Below are positions 41,209-50,829 of a stretch of 64,000 nucleotides of DNA, one piece after another. The stretch is taken from positions 1 to 64,000 of the forward strand of contig NZ_WHNZ01000085.1 in NCBI RefSeq assembly GCF_013141725.1, in the 5' to 3' direction. The notes under the pieces were generated by a model. The model made no database searches, was not told the origin of the DNA, and saw only the letters and a list, made by a program, of their open reading frames with translations. This stretch comes from Paenibacillus planticolens (lineage in GTDB: Bacteria > Bacillota > Bacilli > Paenibacillales > NBRC-103111). The stretch's first letter is position 1; each line of letters begins with the position of its first letter. The position numbers were made by a program, and so were the translations under genes.

Positions 41209-42672
41209 CTATTCAACCTTCAACAACCGCCATTGCTGGTTTTTGCCGCCATTGTCCGTATACTGGATGGCTGCGCCGCCACTTTCTTTGGAGCCGCCGG
41301 AAATGTCAATAATCTTACCGGTCGCCCGATTTTTCAATTTAAAATTGCCGGCTCCGCTATCGACAACTTGCCAATGCTGACTGGTCCAGCCACCGTCAGA
41401 CCACTGCTCAATCACAGCGCCGTCAGCGGTCGAACCGCTTTCCACGCCGATAATTTTACCGCTTCCGCGGTTTTGAATTTTATAGTACCCGCTTCCCGCG
41501 CTAATGAACTGCCACTGCTGGCTGTACCAACCGCTGTCGATATACTGCTCCAAATCATCCCCGTTCGCCGTGCCTTGGTTCACCACATTCAGCGCTTTGC
41601 CGCCGTTGCGGTTCTCAAGAATATAATAAGCGCTCGTATCGATCGCCGGCGATAAGGCTGTTATCGTTCCCGTGCCTGTATCGATCGTTACGTTGCTGCC
41701 CCAACTCAGCGATAGCGAGGTGTTCGTCGGGAACTGCAGCGGCAGCCACACATAACGGGATTCCATCACTTTCCCGCTCCAAGCTCCTGCCCATCGGTCA
41801 CCCATATATAAATAAGACGTTGTGCTGGAGCCATCGACCGGTAGCACGTAAGCGCTTTGCGAATCGTAAGTCGTCCCATCGCCAAAATTGCTAAGTCCGC
41901 TCCACGTGCCGGTAACGGAACTCGCTGTGGCATATTTGCCTTGGTTAGGATCCCAGCCGGTTGCGCCCGAGGTTACTAGGAAGTACACACTGCCTCGTTT
42001 GAACATGGCCGGAGCTTCTCGATACTGACCAGCCCATAATGTTTGAACCAACGAGTCCACGCCAAGGAAATCAGGAGTCAATTTATAAATATTCATATCG
42101 GCATTCACGCGAGTTGCTGAAATTAAGTAAGCCGTTCCATTATCGTTGAACACCGTCATATCACGGGAATCATTCCCAAGCGGGCGGAAACTGCCATGAT
42201 ACGTGTACGCGCCGTCCACAGTGCTCGACGAGGCAACCGCCGTGCGGGCCTGCCCGTAATCGACGCCATTTTCCCAATGCATCCACAATACGTATTTGCC
42301 CGTTGAACTATTATAAATGACTTTCGGTCTTTCGATATTGGATACCCCCAGCTCCGCTGCGGAATTTTTTGTGAGAACATCGCCGCGGTATTCCCATGTT
42401 TTAAGATTGCTGGAGCGATAGCAGGAAACGGCTTTAAAAGTCCCATCCGCATTGCGGTTCTCCCCGAACCAATAATAGTAGCTGCCAACTTTAAGGACAC
42501 CTCCGCCATGTGCGTGAATCACATTTCCGCTTGTATCCTTAAATTGGATGCCACTCTGCACGGTGACGGCAGCCGCCTCTGTTTCCTTCGCAAACAGGAA
42601 ACTGCCCACCGTTAGCAGACCCAACAAAGCTGCAAGCATGAAGCTGAACAAGCGCAAACCAGGTTTTCTCAT
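41209..42672 (-). CDS. Secreted GH43 galactanase-like enzyme with ricin-type CBM13
   Basis: The 487-residue protein has a signal peptide (LRLFSFMLAALLGLLTVGSF, cleaved near KETEAAA), a five-bladed GH43 domain, and a C-terminal ricin-type beta-trefoil with three QWQ/HWQ/QWR repeats. VIHAHGGGVLKVGSYYYWFGE and RDMTVFND resemble GH43 subfamily 24 exo-beta-1,3-galactanases acting on plant arabinogalactan. I chose the ATG directly before the signal peptide; earlier starts lack a ribosome site. Two cre-like sequences lie upstream. The family assignment is firm, the exact substrate less so. Confidence 0.85.
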   Translation of the reverse strand: MRKPGLRLFSFMLAALLGLLTVGSFLFAKETEAAAVTVQSGIQFKDTSGNVIHAHGGGVLKVGSYYYWFGENRNADGTFKAVSCYRSSNLKTWEYRGDVLTKNSAAELGVSNIERPKVIYNSSTGKYVLWMHWENGVDYGQARTAVASSSTVDGAYTYHGSFRPLGNDSRDMTVFNDNGTAYLISATRVNADMNIYKLTPDFLGVDSLVQTLWAGQYREAPAMFKRGSVYFLVTSGATGWDPNQGKYATASSVTGTWSGLSNFGDGTTYDSQSAYVLPVDGSSTTSYLYMGDRWAGAWSGKVMESRYVWLPLQFPTNTSLSLSWGSNVTIDTGTGTITALSPAIDTSAYYILENRNGGKALNVVNQGTANGDDLEQYIDSGWYSQQWQFISAGSGYYKIQNRGSGKIIGVESGSTADGAVIEQWSDGGWTSQHWQVVDSGAGNFKLKNRATGKIIDISGGSKESGGAAIQYTDNGGKNQQWRLLKVE

Positions 42673-42730
42673 CAAATGAATCCATCCTCTCAATGATTGT
42701 TTTTGTCGGACTAGTCCTTTTGACAAAGGC

Positions 42731-42766
42731 TTAAGCGTTAACATCACTCTAATTAAGCGCTTACAA
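42731..42766. promoter_or_regulatory. Two cre-like sequences upstream of the GH43 gene
   Basis: TTAAGCGTTAACA (42731-42743) and TTAAGCGCTTACA (within 42751-42766) each keep the AANCG core and the ACA end of a CcpA site but miss two positions. As a pair near a secreted glycosidase they are plausible catabolite-repression sites. Confidence 0.4.
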
Positions 42767-42884
42767 CAATATCCGCCAACCACCTCCTTCGCTTCCACCA
42801 TATAAGAAATCCAGCCCTCTTTCCACTGCATAATCCCGCACAACTATGAACTTTTCATACTTTTTGAAGTGAACTTTGAGCATA

Positions 42885-42928
42885 CAAAAAAGGTGAACTC
42901 CTCATCGTCACGATGCAGAGTCCACCTG
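42885..42928 (-). terminator. Terminator after the DMT transporter
   Basis: AGGTGAACTC and GAGTCCACCT pair with one wobble; inner CATCGT/ACGATG extends the stem. On the minus strand T6 follows. Confidence 0.8.
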
Positions 42929-42931
42929 ATC

Positions 42932-43852
42932 CTAATTCATATCCAATTGCTTCTTCTTCCAAAGCTTCATCATTTCAGGCAGAGCGATACCGAACATGGT
43001 AATAATCACTCCTGCCCACTGCAGCGCAGAAACAGTTTCGTGAAGCACAACGAAAGACATGATGACGGCCGTCGGCAATTCTGCCGCACTCATGATGGTG
43101 GCAATTCCCCCGCCAATCCTTGGAACGCCGATCGCGAAGAACAATGGCGGTATGACGACGCCGAAGAAGGCTAGCAGCAGCGCCCATGGCAGTAGCTCTT
43201 GATGCAAGGAGCCATTGAACAGAAAGTGTGGCGGATACACGAGCATAACCAAAATCAATGACCCTGATTGCATAATTGCACTGCGTGTAATTGGCGCAAG
43301 CGTACTGGAAACTTTGCCGCTGAACATAATGAAAAGCGCATAAGTCAGCGCAGAGAGCAGTCCGAGTCCAATACCGATCAACGCCGGCGCTTCTTGACCG
43401 CCCTGCAAATACCCGCTCGCCATAATAATTCCGATAAATAAAATGCAGAGCGCAACGACTTTATCTTTCCCCGGACGCTTCCGCTCCGTTACAGCCTCAA
43501 GCAGAATTCCAATCCATGTAAATTGAAACAAAAGGATAATGGCAAAAGATGCTGAAATATACTGCAGAGCCGCGTAATAAAAAATACCGGTTAATCCCGA
43601 GGTGGTTCCCACCGCCATGAGCGACAAAGCTTGCCGCGGCGCTACTTTCGTCTTCACAGGCTGGCTCTGGCCGCCGCGATTGGATTTGGACGCAACGAAA
43701 GCCATCGTCCAAATCATCAGCACACCGAACAAGTTTTGGCTGCCAACCACTTCCCCTACGTGGAAACCCGATTCATAAGCTTTTTTGACAAATGTGGATA
43801 ACAAGCCAAAGCTGCAGGCGCCAGCGAGCACGAACAAATAATATTTCATCAT
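42932..43852 (-). CDS. EamA/DMT-superfamily transporter
   Basis: The 306-residue protein has ten predicted transmembrane helices as two EamA repeats (GACSFGLLSTFVKKAYESGF in the first, LLSALTYALFIMFSGKV at the second). Such carriers export or import amino acids, nucleotides or other metabolites; the substrate cannot be told. The ATG overlaps the stop of the alcohol dehydrogenase gene (ATGA), so they are translated together and may serve one pathway, for instance removal of an alcohol or aldehyde-derived product. Confidence 0.88.
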   Translation of the reverse strand: MMKYYLFVLAGACSFGLLSTFVKKAYESGFHVGEVVGSQNLFGVLMIWTMAFVASKSNRGGQSQPVKTKVAPRQALSLMAVGTTSGLTGIFYYAALQYISASFAIILLFQFTWIGILLEAVTERKRPGKDKVVALCILFIGIIMASGYLQGGQEAPALIGIGLGLLSALTYALFIMFSGKVSSTLAPITRSAIMQSGSLILVMLVYPPHFLFNGSLHQELLPWALLLAFFGVVIPPLFFAIGVPRIGGGIATIMSAAELPTAVIMSFVVLHETVSALQWAGVIITMFGIALPEMMKLWKKKQLDMN

Positions 43853-45015
43853 AGGCAGCGCGTCAAAATATCTCTGACTGTATCCCGTGTCATCATTTTG
43901 TAATTCCCCACCGTGTCCTTCATGAAGGACTTATGAATTAACTCCTCAAGTCTGGCATCATCGATCCCATAATCCGCCAAACAATTCGGGGCGCCTAGCG
44001 AATTCCAGAATTGACGCAGGGCGTCAATGCCTTCACTCGCAATTTCGTGATCGGTTTTGCCTGCCGGATCGACACCGAAAACAGCCAAGGCCAGCTTTTT
44101 CATTCGTGAAGGATCATCTTCCGCGCAATGCTTCATCCAATTCGGATAAACAATGGCCAGCCCGCCGCCGTGCGGAATGTCATAGACCGCAGACAAGCCG
44201 TGCTCAATCTGATGGGATGCCCAATCTCCGCCATCCGTGCCGCTTGACAGAAGTCCGTTGAAGGCGGTAGTTCCCGCATACATGATTGTCGCTCTATGCT
44301 CGTAGCTGTGCAGGTCTTCAAGCAGTTTAGGCGCAGCTTCCATGACCGTCAGGAGGACAGACTCCATGAAACGGTCCATCATCGGCGTATTTTCCGTAAG
44401 GTGGAAATATTGCTCAAGCACATGGGACATCATATCGACGATGCCATATACCGTTTGATCTAAAGGTACCGAATACGTATATTCCGGGTCCAATATAGAG
44501 AAGGCCGGATAAGCCAGAGGACTGCTCCAGCCGCGTTTCTCATTTTTCTCCCAATGCGTGATCACGGAAATATTGTTCATCTCCGAGCCGGTAGCCGCGA
44601 GCGTCAGCACCGTACCGAACGGCAGCGCTCTAACAGGGACCGCTTTGCGCGTAATGATGTCCCAAACATCCCCCTCATAATAAGCGCCGACCGAAATCGC
44701 TTTGACACAGTCGATCACGCTGCCCCCGCCTACGGCAAGAATAAGATCAATATCGCGCTCCCGGCAAAGGCTAATCCCTTTCTTTACGGTTGTAAGCCGC
44801 GGATTCGGCTCAACGCCGAACAGCTCAAACACTTCTGCTTGCATATGGTCAAGCTGTCCTTTAACAGCTTCGTAGACGCCATTATTCTTGATGCTTCCGC
44901 CGCCATATACGAGCAATACTTTTTTGCCCGTAGTGCCAAGTTCGAGCGCTAGCTGCTCGATTTGCCCTTTTCCAAACCATAATTTGGTTGGATTGAATTG
45001 TAAAAAAGATTGCAT
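43849..45015 (-). CDS. Iron-containing alcohol dehydrogenase (BDH/YugJ type)
   Basis: The 388-residue NAD(P)H-dependent enzyme begins MQSFLQFNPTKLWFGKGQIE, with the nucleotide motif AVGGGSVIDCVKA near residue 98. The iron-binding histidines lie in DMMSHVLEQYF and GLSAVYDIPHGGGLA, and in the LADYG region family spacing is kept. This group reduces butyraldehyde and related aldehydes. AGGGAG precedes the chosen ATG; the open frame extends further upstream without a ribosome site. It could also handle lactaldehyde from fucose, but it is not linked to that operon. Confidence 0.9.
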   Translation of the reverse strand: MQSFLQFNPTKLWFGKGQIEQLALELGTTGKKVLLVYGGGSIKNNGVYEAVKGQLDHMQAEVFELFGVEPNPRLTTVKKGISLCRERDIDLILAVGGGSVIDCVKAISVGAYYEGDVWDIITRKAVPVRALPFGTVLTLAATGSEMNNISVITHWEKNEKRGWSSPLAYPAFSILDPEYTYSVPLDQTVYGIVDMMSHVLEQYFHLTENTPMMDRFMESVLLTVMEAAPKLLEDLHSYEHRATIMYAGTTAFNGLLSSGTDGGDWASHQIEHGLSAVYDIPHGGGLAIVYPNWMKHCAEDDPSRMKKLALAVFGVDPAGKTDHEIASEGIDALRQFWNSLGAPNCLADYGIDDARLEELIHKSFMKDTVGNYKMMTRDTVRDILTRCL

Positions 45016-45147
45016 GTCTGTAGCTCCCTTGGATGACTGATATCTAACTAGAGCAGTATACCACAAGTCCGTTTCAATTTGAAAAAAACAGAAGCGCCCT
45101 GTTCCCTTCAGGAATACCCACATAGGATAGACGGAGGTGAAAATCCT

Positions 45148-45486
45148 ATGCCCAAATACCGCATCATCGTCGATCTGTCTCATTTCCAATTACATTTGCT
45201 CGATGTAAACCGCGTCGTGCGGAGCTTCCCTGTAGGTATCGGCCGAATGGTAACCAAAACACCCACCGGGGAGTTTACCATTATCAATAAAGAACCCAAT
45301 CCCGGCGGACCCTTCGGCGTCTTCTGGATGGGGTTAAGCAAGCCGCATTACGGCATCCACGGGACGAACGATCCCTCCTCCATTGGCAAGCTTACCTCTC
45401 ACGGTTGCATCCGAATGTACAACGAGGATGTGCTGGAATTGGCCGCACTTGTCCCCATCCACACCCGTGTGACAATTCGGCCATAG
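45148..45486 (+). CDS. Minimal L,D-transpeptidase (YkuD domain)
   Basis: The 112-residue protein is just a YkuD catalytic domain: an N-terminal strand pair (YRIIVDLSHFQLHLLD), TPTGEFTI, IHGTNDPSSIG with the active-site His, and SHGCIRM with the catalytic Cys. These enzymes make 3-3 peptidoglycan cross-links. No signal peptide or LysM domain is visible, so it may act inside, perhaps in forespore or coat layers, or be exported without a classical signal. GGAGGTG precedes the ATG. Confidence 0.88.
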   Translation: MPKYRIIVDLSHFQLHLLDVNRVVRSFPVGIGRMVTKTPTGEFTIINKEPNPGGPFGVFWMGLSKPHYGIHGTNDPSSIGKLTSHGCIRMYNEDVLELAALVPIHTRVTIRP

Positions 45487-45488
45487 CA

Positions 45489-45533
45489 AAGAGCTGTCCT
45501 TCCATGCAGCTTCTTTGCATGAGGACAGCTCTT
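45489..45533. terminator. Bidirectional terminator
   Basis: AAGAGCTGTCCT pairs with AGGACAGCTCTT, with an inner ATGCA/TGCAT stem. It ends the L,D-transpeptidase gene and the long kinase gene converging on it. Confidence 0.85.
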
Positions 45534-45543
45534 GTAAGCATTG

Positions 45544-48500
45544 CTAGATCCGGTGTACAGGTAAGGAGAACGAAATGCTGCAGCCTTTGCCCAGGCGGCT
45601 TTCCGCCCAGATTTGTCCGCCGTGGTATTGCACAATCTCTTTGGCTATCGCCAAACCAAGACCGCTGCCGCCCGACGTACTGCGTGATTTGGACACTTTG
45701 TAAAACCTTTCAAAAATGTGCGGCAAATCCTCTTCGCTAATTCCCACGCCAGTATCGGTAACCCGGATTACAAGCTCGCTGGGATCGCCTTTGATTTCCA
45801 CTCGTACATGAATGAAACCGCCTCTAGCCGAGAACTTTATGGCATTGTAAATAATATTCGCATACACCTGCTCAATGCGGTCTATATCTACGGTTAGGAG
45901 CATCTCTTCGCCTTCCGACTGCGCCATGTCCAGTGTGTAGGTGATGCCTGCATTGGCGCAATCCAGCTCATACTTGGCAAACAGTTGACACACCATCGAT
46001 TGGCAGGAAGTAGGCGCAAGTTGGAAATGGAACTGCTTCGTTTCCAAGCGGCTCAACTGGTAGAGATCAGTAATCAACCGCTGAATGCCGACGATCCGCA
46101 TATGGACGACCGAAAGGTACTTTCTTTGCTCTTCCGGCTCTTGAATAACCCCGTCCAGAATCGCCTCTACATAACCTTGAATGGACGTTAGCGGCGTACC
46201 CAAATCATGTGAAATATTGGACAGCAGGTCGCGCCGGGACGTCTCCATGAGAATCAATTCGTTCGTCCGCTCTTTGACTTTGGACTCCAAATCATTATAA
46301 AGTCTCGCATTCTCAATCGAAATTGCCGCCTGCGCGGACAGCAGTTTGATAATATCAAGACGGTCCGACGTAAAGGCATTGCGAATTAAATTGTTTTCAA
46401 GATAAAAAACGCCGACTAAATTGCCCTGGTGCAGGATCGGCTCGCAAAAAATCGACTTGCCTTCGGCTGCCCGAATATAGGGATCATGCGTGAAAATGCC
46501 TTTATTCGCCGCATCATCCAAAACAACGCCTTCCTTGGTCCTGGCAACGAACTGGATCACAGCAGCCGGAAGATCTTCTCTCGTTTCAAGAGCTACCGGA
46601 CTAACGATACAGGAGTCTTTGCCGTCTGTAGCCAGCATTTCTGCCTCGACGTACAAGCTGTCTTTTTCCTTGAGGACAAGGATGCTGCGCTCAGCGCCTG
46701 AGGAGTAGGTTACAATTTCCATCAAACGTTTGATCAGCTGCTCCAAGTTGACTTCGCTGGATAAAGACCTGGACGTATTCATAATCGTCATAAAATCCAG
46801 CGCCTGCAGCGAGTAGTCGCTAATATTCGTCGTACTCCAGTCCTGCTGCTCTTTCAGGGAGGTTAAATAGTTCGGATATCTTAGCTTCAACTCGTCAGCC
46901 TTCGCTTTTGCGCCCCAACTTAAATAACCGTAATACGCGTCTATGAAGTAGGTTTTGGCAATCTTCTCGCGGCCTGCGTCTTTGTACAGTTTTCCCGCCA
47001 GCTCGCAGGCTATCGCTTCATGTTGAATGAAGCCCTGTTCCCTTGCTTGCCGGATGGACAATTCGTAGTACTGCTCGGCTTTCTGGAAATTCCCCGTGAC
47101 ACGGCTCCACTCGGCATGCATCAATGAGCTGAGGTGCGAGAAATTTTCCCGGCCGTGGGAGGCCCACTTGTCCATTTTGCGCAGCATTTTGCCCATCTGC
47201 TTGGCGAACGCCTTCTGCTCAAGGATCGATGCTTCCTTATACATCGCCGCAATCGACAAAGCATGATAGAAATAGTTTTCAGGAATATGGAACAAGCCGA
47301 AGGATACAGACTGCATAGGCTCTGCTTCTTTGCTGGTCTTTAGAGCCGCTTCGTATTGACCGAACAAATAGTACAGCATTATTTTTTTAACCTTATATTC
47401 ATGCAAAATAACTTGATTCGGATGGATTTCCAGCTTCCGGACAAAACGCTCTTCCTGCTCCTCATCCGTGCCGATAATCAGAGGATTCCCGGCCTTCCCT
47501 TCCAAATTCTGAATCACCATGCGCAGCATTTCCAGCATGAGCAGCGTATCGTGATGGTTCGTTTGTTCCAGGATGCGGTAATTTTTGCTGAGATCGTCCT
47601 GCACTTCCGGGAGCGGCACGCCTTGAAAATCTTTCGTCAGCACCTGATAGGTCAGCGCATAACCGGCGAAAACGAGATCTCCGTCTTCGATTCCGCTTTT
47701 GAACGACTCGTTCAATTGCTCCAAGCACACCGGCAGCGGTTTGACCCAAGGCGTAACAAACAATCCAAAGGAAAAGTGACTTTTGCTGCGATACTGATGG
47801 GATTGGAAGCGGGCATTTAATCGCTGTCCGAGCTGCCCGTACTGATAGCCGAGCTGGTAATCTCCGAAACCTGAACCCAGGATTAATCCGTAGGACCCAA
47901 ACACGTAGGACATAACTGGCGTATTGCCATATTTCAACGCATGCTTAGTCATAATGAACATGAAAAGCACGAACAAATTCGTGTTGACGAAGTACGCCGA
48001 TACCGCGATACTCATCATCAAATTCATTAATTTGAAACGGTACTCATCTTCCATGATCGGCAAATCGTAAAGTTGAAGCGTATTTTTACGTCCGATCTTT
48101 GTTTTAAGGTTCACATAGGCCAGAAATATGTTCAAACTGGTTGGCTCACTCGGGATGCGCAGCCCTTGTTCAGCTAACGCTTTTAGGCCCACCTCCACAC
48201 TTTTGCGCTGTTTCCCCACGTTTGTGTACAAAATAACCTGCAAGTTATACACTTCCAGCTTCAGCTCGTTCGTACGCGCGTCGAGGAGCAATTGCTCATA
48301 GGAGGTTTCCGCCTCATCGGCCTGGCCGTTCAAATATAGCACCTCAGACTTCTCAAGCCGGATAGAGAAGCTGAGATCCGCCATCTCTTTATCCTCAACC
48401 AGCTTCAGCAGAGCCAAAGCCTTATTGTAATACTGGAGTGCGGAACGATAGGCGTTCGAGGATTTGGCTTTACGGCCTGCGCGAAGGTTAAACTCCAGCA

Positions 48501-50739
48501 GCTTAATAATCTCCTGACGTTCAACTAACAAGCCGGAACCGATGTTCATATGATTCACAATATCGAATAAGCGCTGCTCGATTTGTGCTTCTGGCAAAAA
48601 TTCCAACAGCTTGCGGGCAATGTGCAAGTGTTTCTCCGGCAGAATGGACTGTTCGATCGAGCCATAGACAGCTTCTTGAATGGAATCATGGACGAACATG
48701 AAACGAATGTCCTGTGCGGCTGAATTGCCAGGCATATCCGTATAAAATTTATAATCCGTGCCGACCGGGATGATCAGTCCCGTCTGAATGGAAACTTCCA
48801 GCTCCTGCAAAACCTCTTCAAACGATGTCATGGCAATGATGCCGAGCGCCTCCAGGTCAAAGGTCGCTCCTAAGCAAGCAGCCTGCCTCAATAAATATTG
48901 CGTTCGGGATGGCATGCGCAGCAGCTTCTCTGCAAGGAGGAACATGAGATTGTCCGTAATTCGGAGCTTCTGAATTTCATTCATATCCCAAATCCAACGA
49001 TTGGCTTCATAGCTGTAGGCGACCAAATTTTGTTCATACAGGGCGGTCAGGAATTGCTTGACGAAAAAAGGATTGCCTCCTGTTTTTTGCAGAACAAGCT
49101 GCGCCAATTCAGCAACGTGCTGCTGCTCCGTCTTCAACGACTCGGCAACCAACTGCTTGACAGCGGATAGTTCCAGAGCCTTCAGCACAATGCGTTCCGA
49201 AACAAGCCGCTCCGGCAATTTGTCCAATAATTGAACATGCATGGAGGATAGCCAGTTAGTATCATGCTCACTGCGGTACGAGCCTATAAAGAGGAAATGA
49301 CTCATTTGCGAGTCGCTTAACAACAGATCGATGAAATGCAAGGATGCCGCATCCGCCCACTGCAAATCATCAAGGAACAGGACAATCGGTCTTTCTTTCG
49401 TGCAAAAGATAAGCAGAAATTGCTGCAGTAAGAAATGCAGCCGGTTTTGCGTTTCCTGCGGGGGAAGCTGCTTCGCATTGGGCTGCTCGCCGATCAGCAG
49501 TTCGAGCTCAGGAATAAGATCGATTAAGACTTTGCCGCTTGTTCCCAACACTTTGAGCAAACGTCCGCGATATTCTTCAATTTGCTGATCTTTCTCCGTC
49601 AATAACTGACGGACGAGCTGCCGCAGCGCTCTGGACAGCGCATGATAGGACACATGCTGTTTACCGGGCTCAAACCGTCCCGATATGAACCACGTGTTGT
49701 CCTTCATGGACGCTTTCATCGTCTCCGCGATGAGAAACGATTTGCCGAAACCGGACTCCCCGGTGACCCACACGGCTTCCAATGAGCCATGCACGGCACG
49801 TCCGTAAACATGCAGCAGCCTGTCAATTTCCTGGGCTCGTCCATACAACCCCTGAGGAATTTGGAACATATCCGTCATATCGTAGAGACCGATGGTAAAG
49901 TCTTGGAAATCGTCCGGTGAGTTAACCATCATGAGGCAATGCTCGAGATCCTGAATGATGCCGTAGGCGCTTTGATAGCGGTCTTCCGCATTTTTAGCGA
50001 GAAGCTTCATCACGATATCGGAGAGCGGCTTTGGTATGTCCATTCGAATGCTGTCCGGAGGAATTGGCGTCACCGCGAAATGACAGTGAATGAGTTCCAC
50101 GGGATCTTCCGTTTGGAAGGGAAGCCGGCCGGTGAGCATTTCGTAGAACGTAACCCCAAGCGAGTAATAGTCCGTGCGGTAATCGATGATCCGATTCATT
50201 CGGCCTGTTTGCTCAGGGGACATGTAGAAGAGCGTTCCCTCCAGCAGCAGCGGGTCCAACATTTCTTGACGTTCTCTCGTAAAGGAGGAAATACTGAAAT
50301 CCGCCAGCTTCATGATCTTTTTATCCGGATTAATAATGATGTTGCTTGGCTTAATATCTTTATGAATAACGTATCGCTGATGAATGTCCCCGACGACTTT
50401 GACCAATTGAATGGCTGCGGTTAAAAAGGCTTGAAGCGACTGGCGAAAGACAGGAAAAAAAGCCGACAACGTATCGCCGTCGAAATCTTCCAGAACGAGC
50501 GCAATGCTGTTCTGATACTTAGGCAGCCCCAGCGGTTTCACAATGCCGGGGATGTCCAGCATTTTACCGATTTCATACTCGCGCTTCAATCGTGCCACAT
50601 CCGCAGAAACCGGAAAGTCGGACCGCAGTGTTTTAATAATCACTTTCTCCATAGTCGGTCTATGGATGGCACGGAAAAGCACGGTCCGTTCGCCTTGATA
50701 AATCTGTCTGATCAATTCATATTCCGGCAAAATTAACAT
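45544..50739 (-). CDS. Trifunctional Ser/Thr kinase - AAA ATPase - GAF - histidine kinase
   Basis: This 1731-residue protein begins with a Hanks-type kinase (VIIK Lys 36, catalytic HKD with D128, DFS at 147-149 instead of DFG). Next is an AAA_16 ATPase (Walker A GESGFGKS at 327-334, Walker B LFLDDLQW near 454), a long helical TPR-like stretch of about 650 residues, a GAF domain near 1320-1480, and a histidine kinase (HDLGTPL, His 1511; HATPase with NAIKFS and DTGVGI to the end). TAGGAGG precedes the ATG. Such fusions are known in cyanobacteria and soil bacteria as signalling hubs. No response regulator lies next to it, so its partner is unknown. Confidence 0.9.
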   Translation of the reverse strand: MLILPEYELIRQIYQGERTVLFRAIHRPTMEKVIIKTLRSDFPVSADVARLKREYEIGKMLDIPGIVKPLGLPKYQNSIALVLEDFDGDTLSAFFPVFRQSLQAFLTAAIQLVKVVGDIHQRYVIHKDIKPSNIIINPDKKIMKLADFSISSFTRERQEMLDPLLLEGTLFYMSPEQTGRMNRIIDYRTDYYSLGVTFYEMLTGRLPFQTEDPVELIHCHFAVTPIPPDSIRMDIPKPLSDIVMKLLAKNAEDRYQSAYGIIQDLEHCLMMVNSPDDFQDFTIGLYDMTDMFQIPQGLYGRAQEIDRLLHVYGRAVHGSLEAVWVTGESGFGKSFLIAETMKASMKDNTWFISGRFEPGKQHVSYHALSRALRQLVRQLLTEKDQQIEEYRGRLLKVLGTSGKVLIDLIPELELLIGEQPNAKQLPPQETQNRLHFLLQQFLLIFCTKERPIVLFLDDLQWADAASLHFIDLLLSDSQMSHFLFIGSYRSEHDTNWLSSMHVQLLDKLPERLVSERIVLKALELSAVKQLVAESLKTEQQHVAELAQLVLQKTGGNPFFVKQFLTALYEQNLVAYSYEANRWIWDMNEIQKLRITDNLMFLLAEKLLRMPSRTQYLLRQAACLGATFDLEALGIIAMTSFEEVLQELEVSIQTGLIIPVGTDYKFYTDMPGNSAAQDIRFMFVHDSIQEAVYGSIEQSILPEKHLHIARKLLEFLPEAQIEQRLFDIVNHMNIGSGLLVERQEIIKLLEFNLRAGRKAKSSNAYRSALQYYNKALALLKLVEDKEMADLSFSIRLEKSEVLYLNGQADEAETSYEQLLLDARTNELKLEVYNLQVILYTNVGKQRKSVEVGLKALAEQGLRIPSEPTSLNIFLAYVNLKTKIGRKNTLQLYDLPIMEDEYRFKLMNLMMSIAVSAYFVNTNLFVLFMFIMTKHALKYGNTPVMSYVFGSYGLILGSGFGDYQLGYQYGQLGQRLNARFQSHQYRSKSHFSFGLFVTPWVKPLPVCLEQLNESFKSGIEDGDLVFAGYALTYQVLTKDFQGVPLPEVQDDLSKNYRILEQTNHHDTLLMLEMLRMVIQNLEGKAGNPLIIGTDEEQEERFVRKLEIHPNQVILHEYKVKKIMLYYLFGQYEAALKTSKEAEPMQSVSFGLFHIPENYFYHALSIAAMYKEASILEQKAFAKQMGKMLRKMDKWASHGRENFSHLSSLMHAEWSRVTGNFQKAEQYYELSIRQAREQGFIQHEAIACELAGKLYKDAGREKIAKTYFIDAYYGYLSWGAKAKADELKLRYPNYLTSLKEQQDWSTTNISDYSLQALDFMTIMNTSRSLSSEVNLEQLIKRLMEIVTYSSGAERSILVLKEKDSLYVEAEMLATDGKDSCIVSPVALETREDLPAAVIQFVARTKEGVVLDDAANKGIFTHDPYIRAAEGKSIFCEPILHQGNLVGVFYLENNLIRNAFTSDRLDIIKLLSAQAAISIENARLYNDLESKVKERTNELILMETSRRDLLSNISHDLGTPLTSIQGYVEAILDGVIQEPEEQRKYLSVVHMRIVGIQRLITDLYQLSRLETKQFHFQLAPTSCQSMVCQLFAKYELDCANAGITYTLDMAQSEGEEMLLTVDIDRIEQVYANIIYNAIKFSARGGFIHVRVEIKGDPSELVIRVTDTGVGISEEDLPHIFERFYKVSKSRSTSGGSGLGLAIAKEIVQYHGGQIWAESRLGKGCSISFSLPVHRI

Positions 50740-50829
50740 AAAATCCTCCTAGTAACCTTGCAGCCACATACCGTTTAACAGGACAAACGCACCCCGCACC
50801 CGCGGAGCGCGCATGTCACGATTCATGCA

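Noticed and set aside
45544..50739. Possibility that the 5.2-kb frame is several genes fused by error
   Set aside because: One uninterrupted frame with ordered domains matches a known trifunctional kinase architecture; no internal start has a good ribosome site that I could see.
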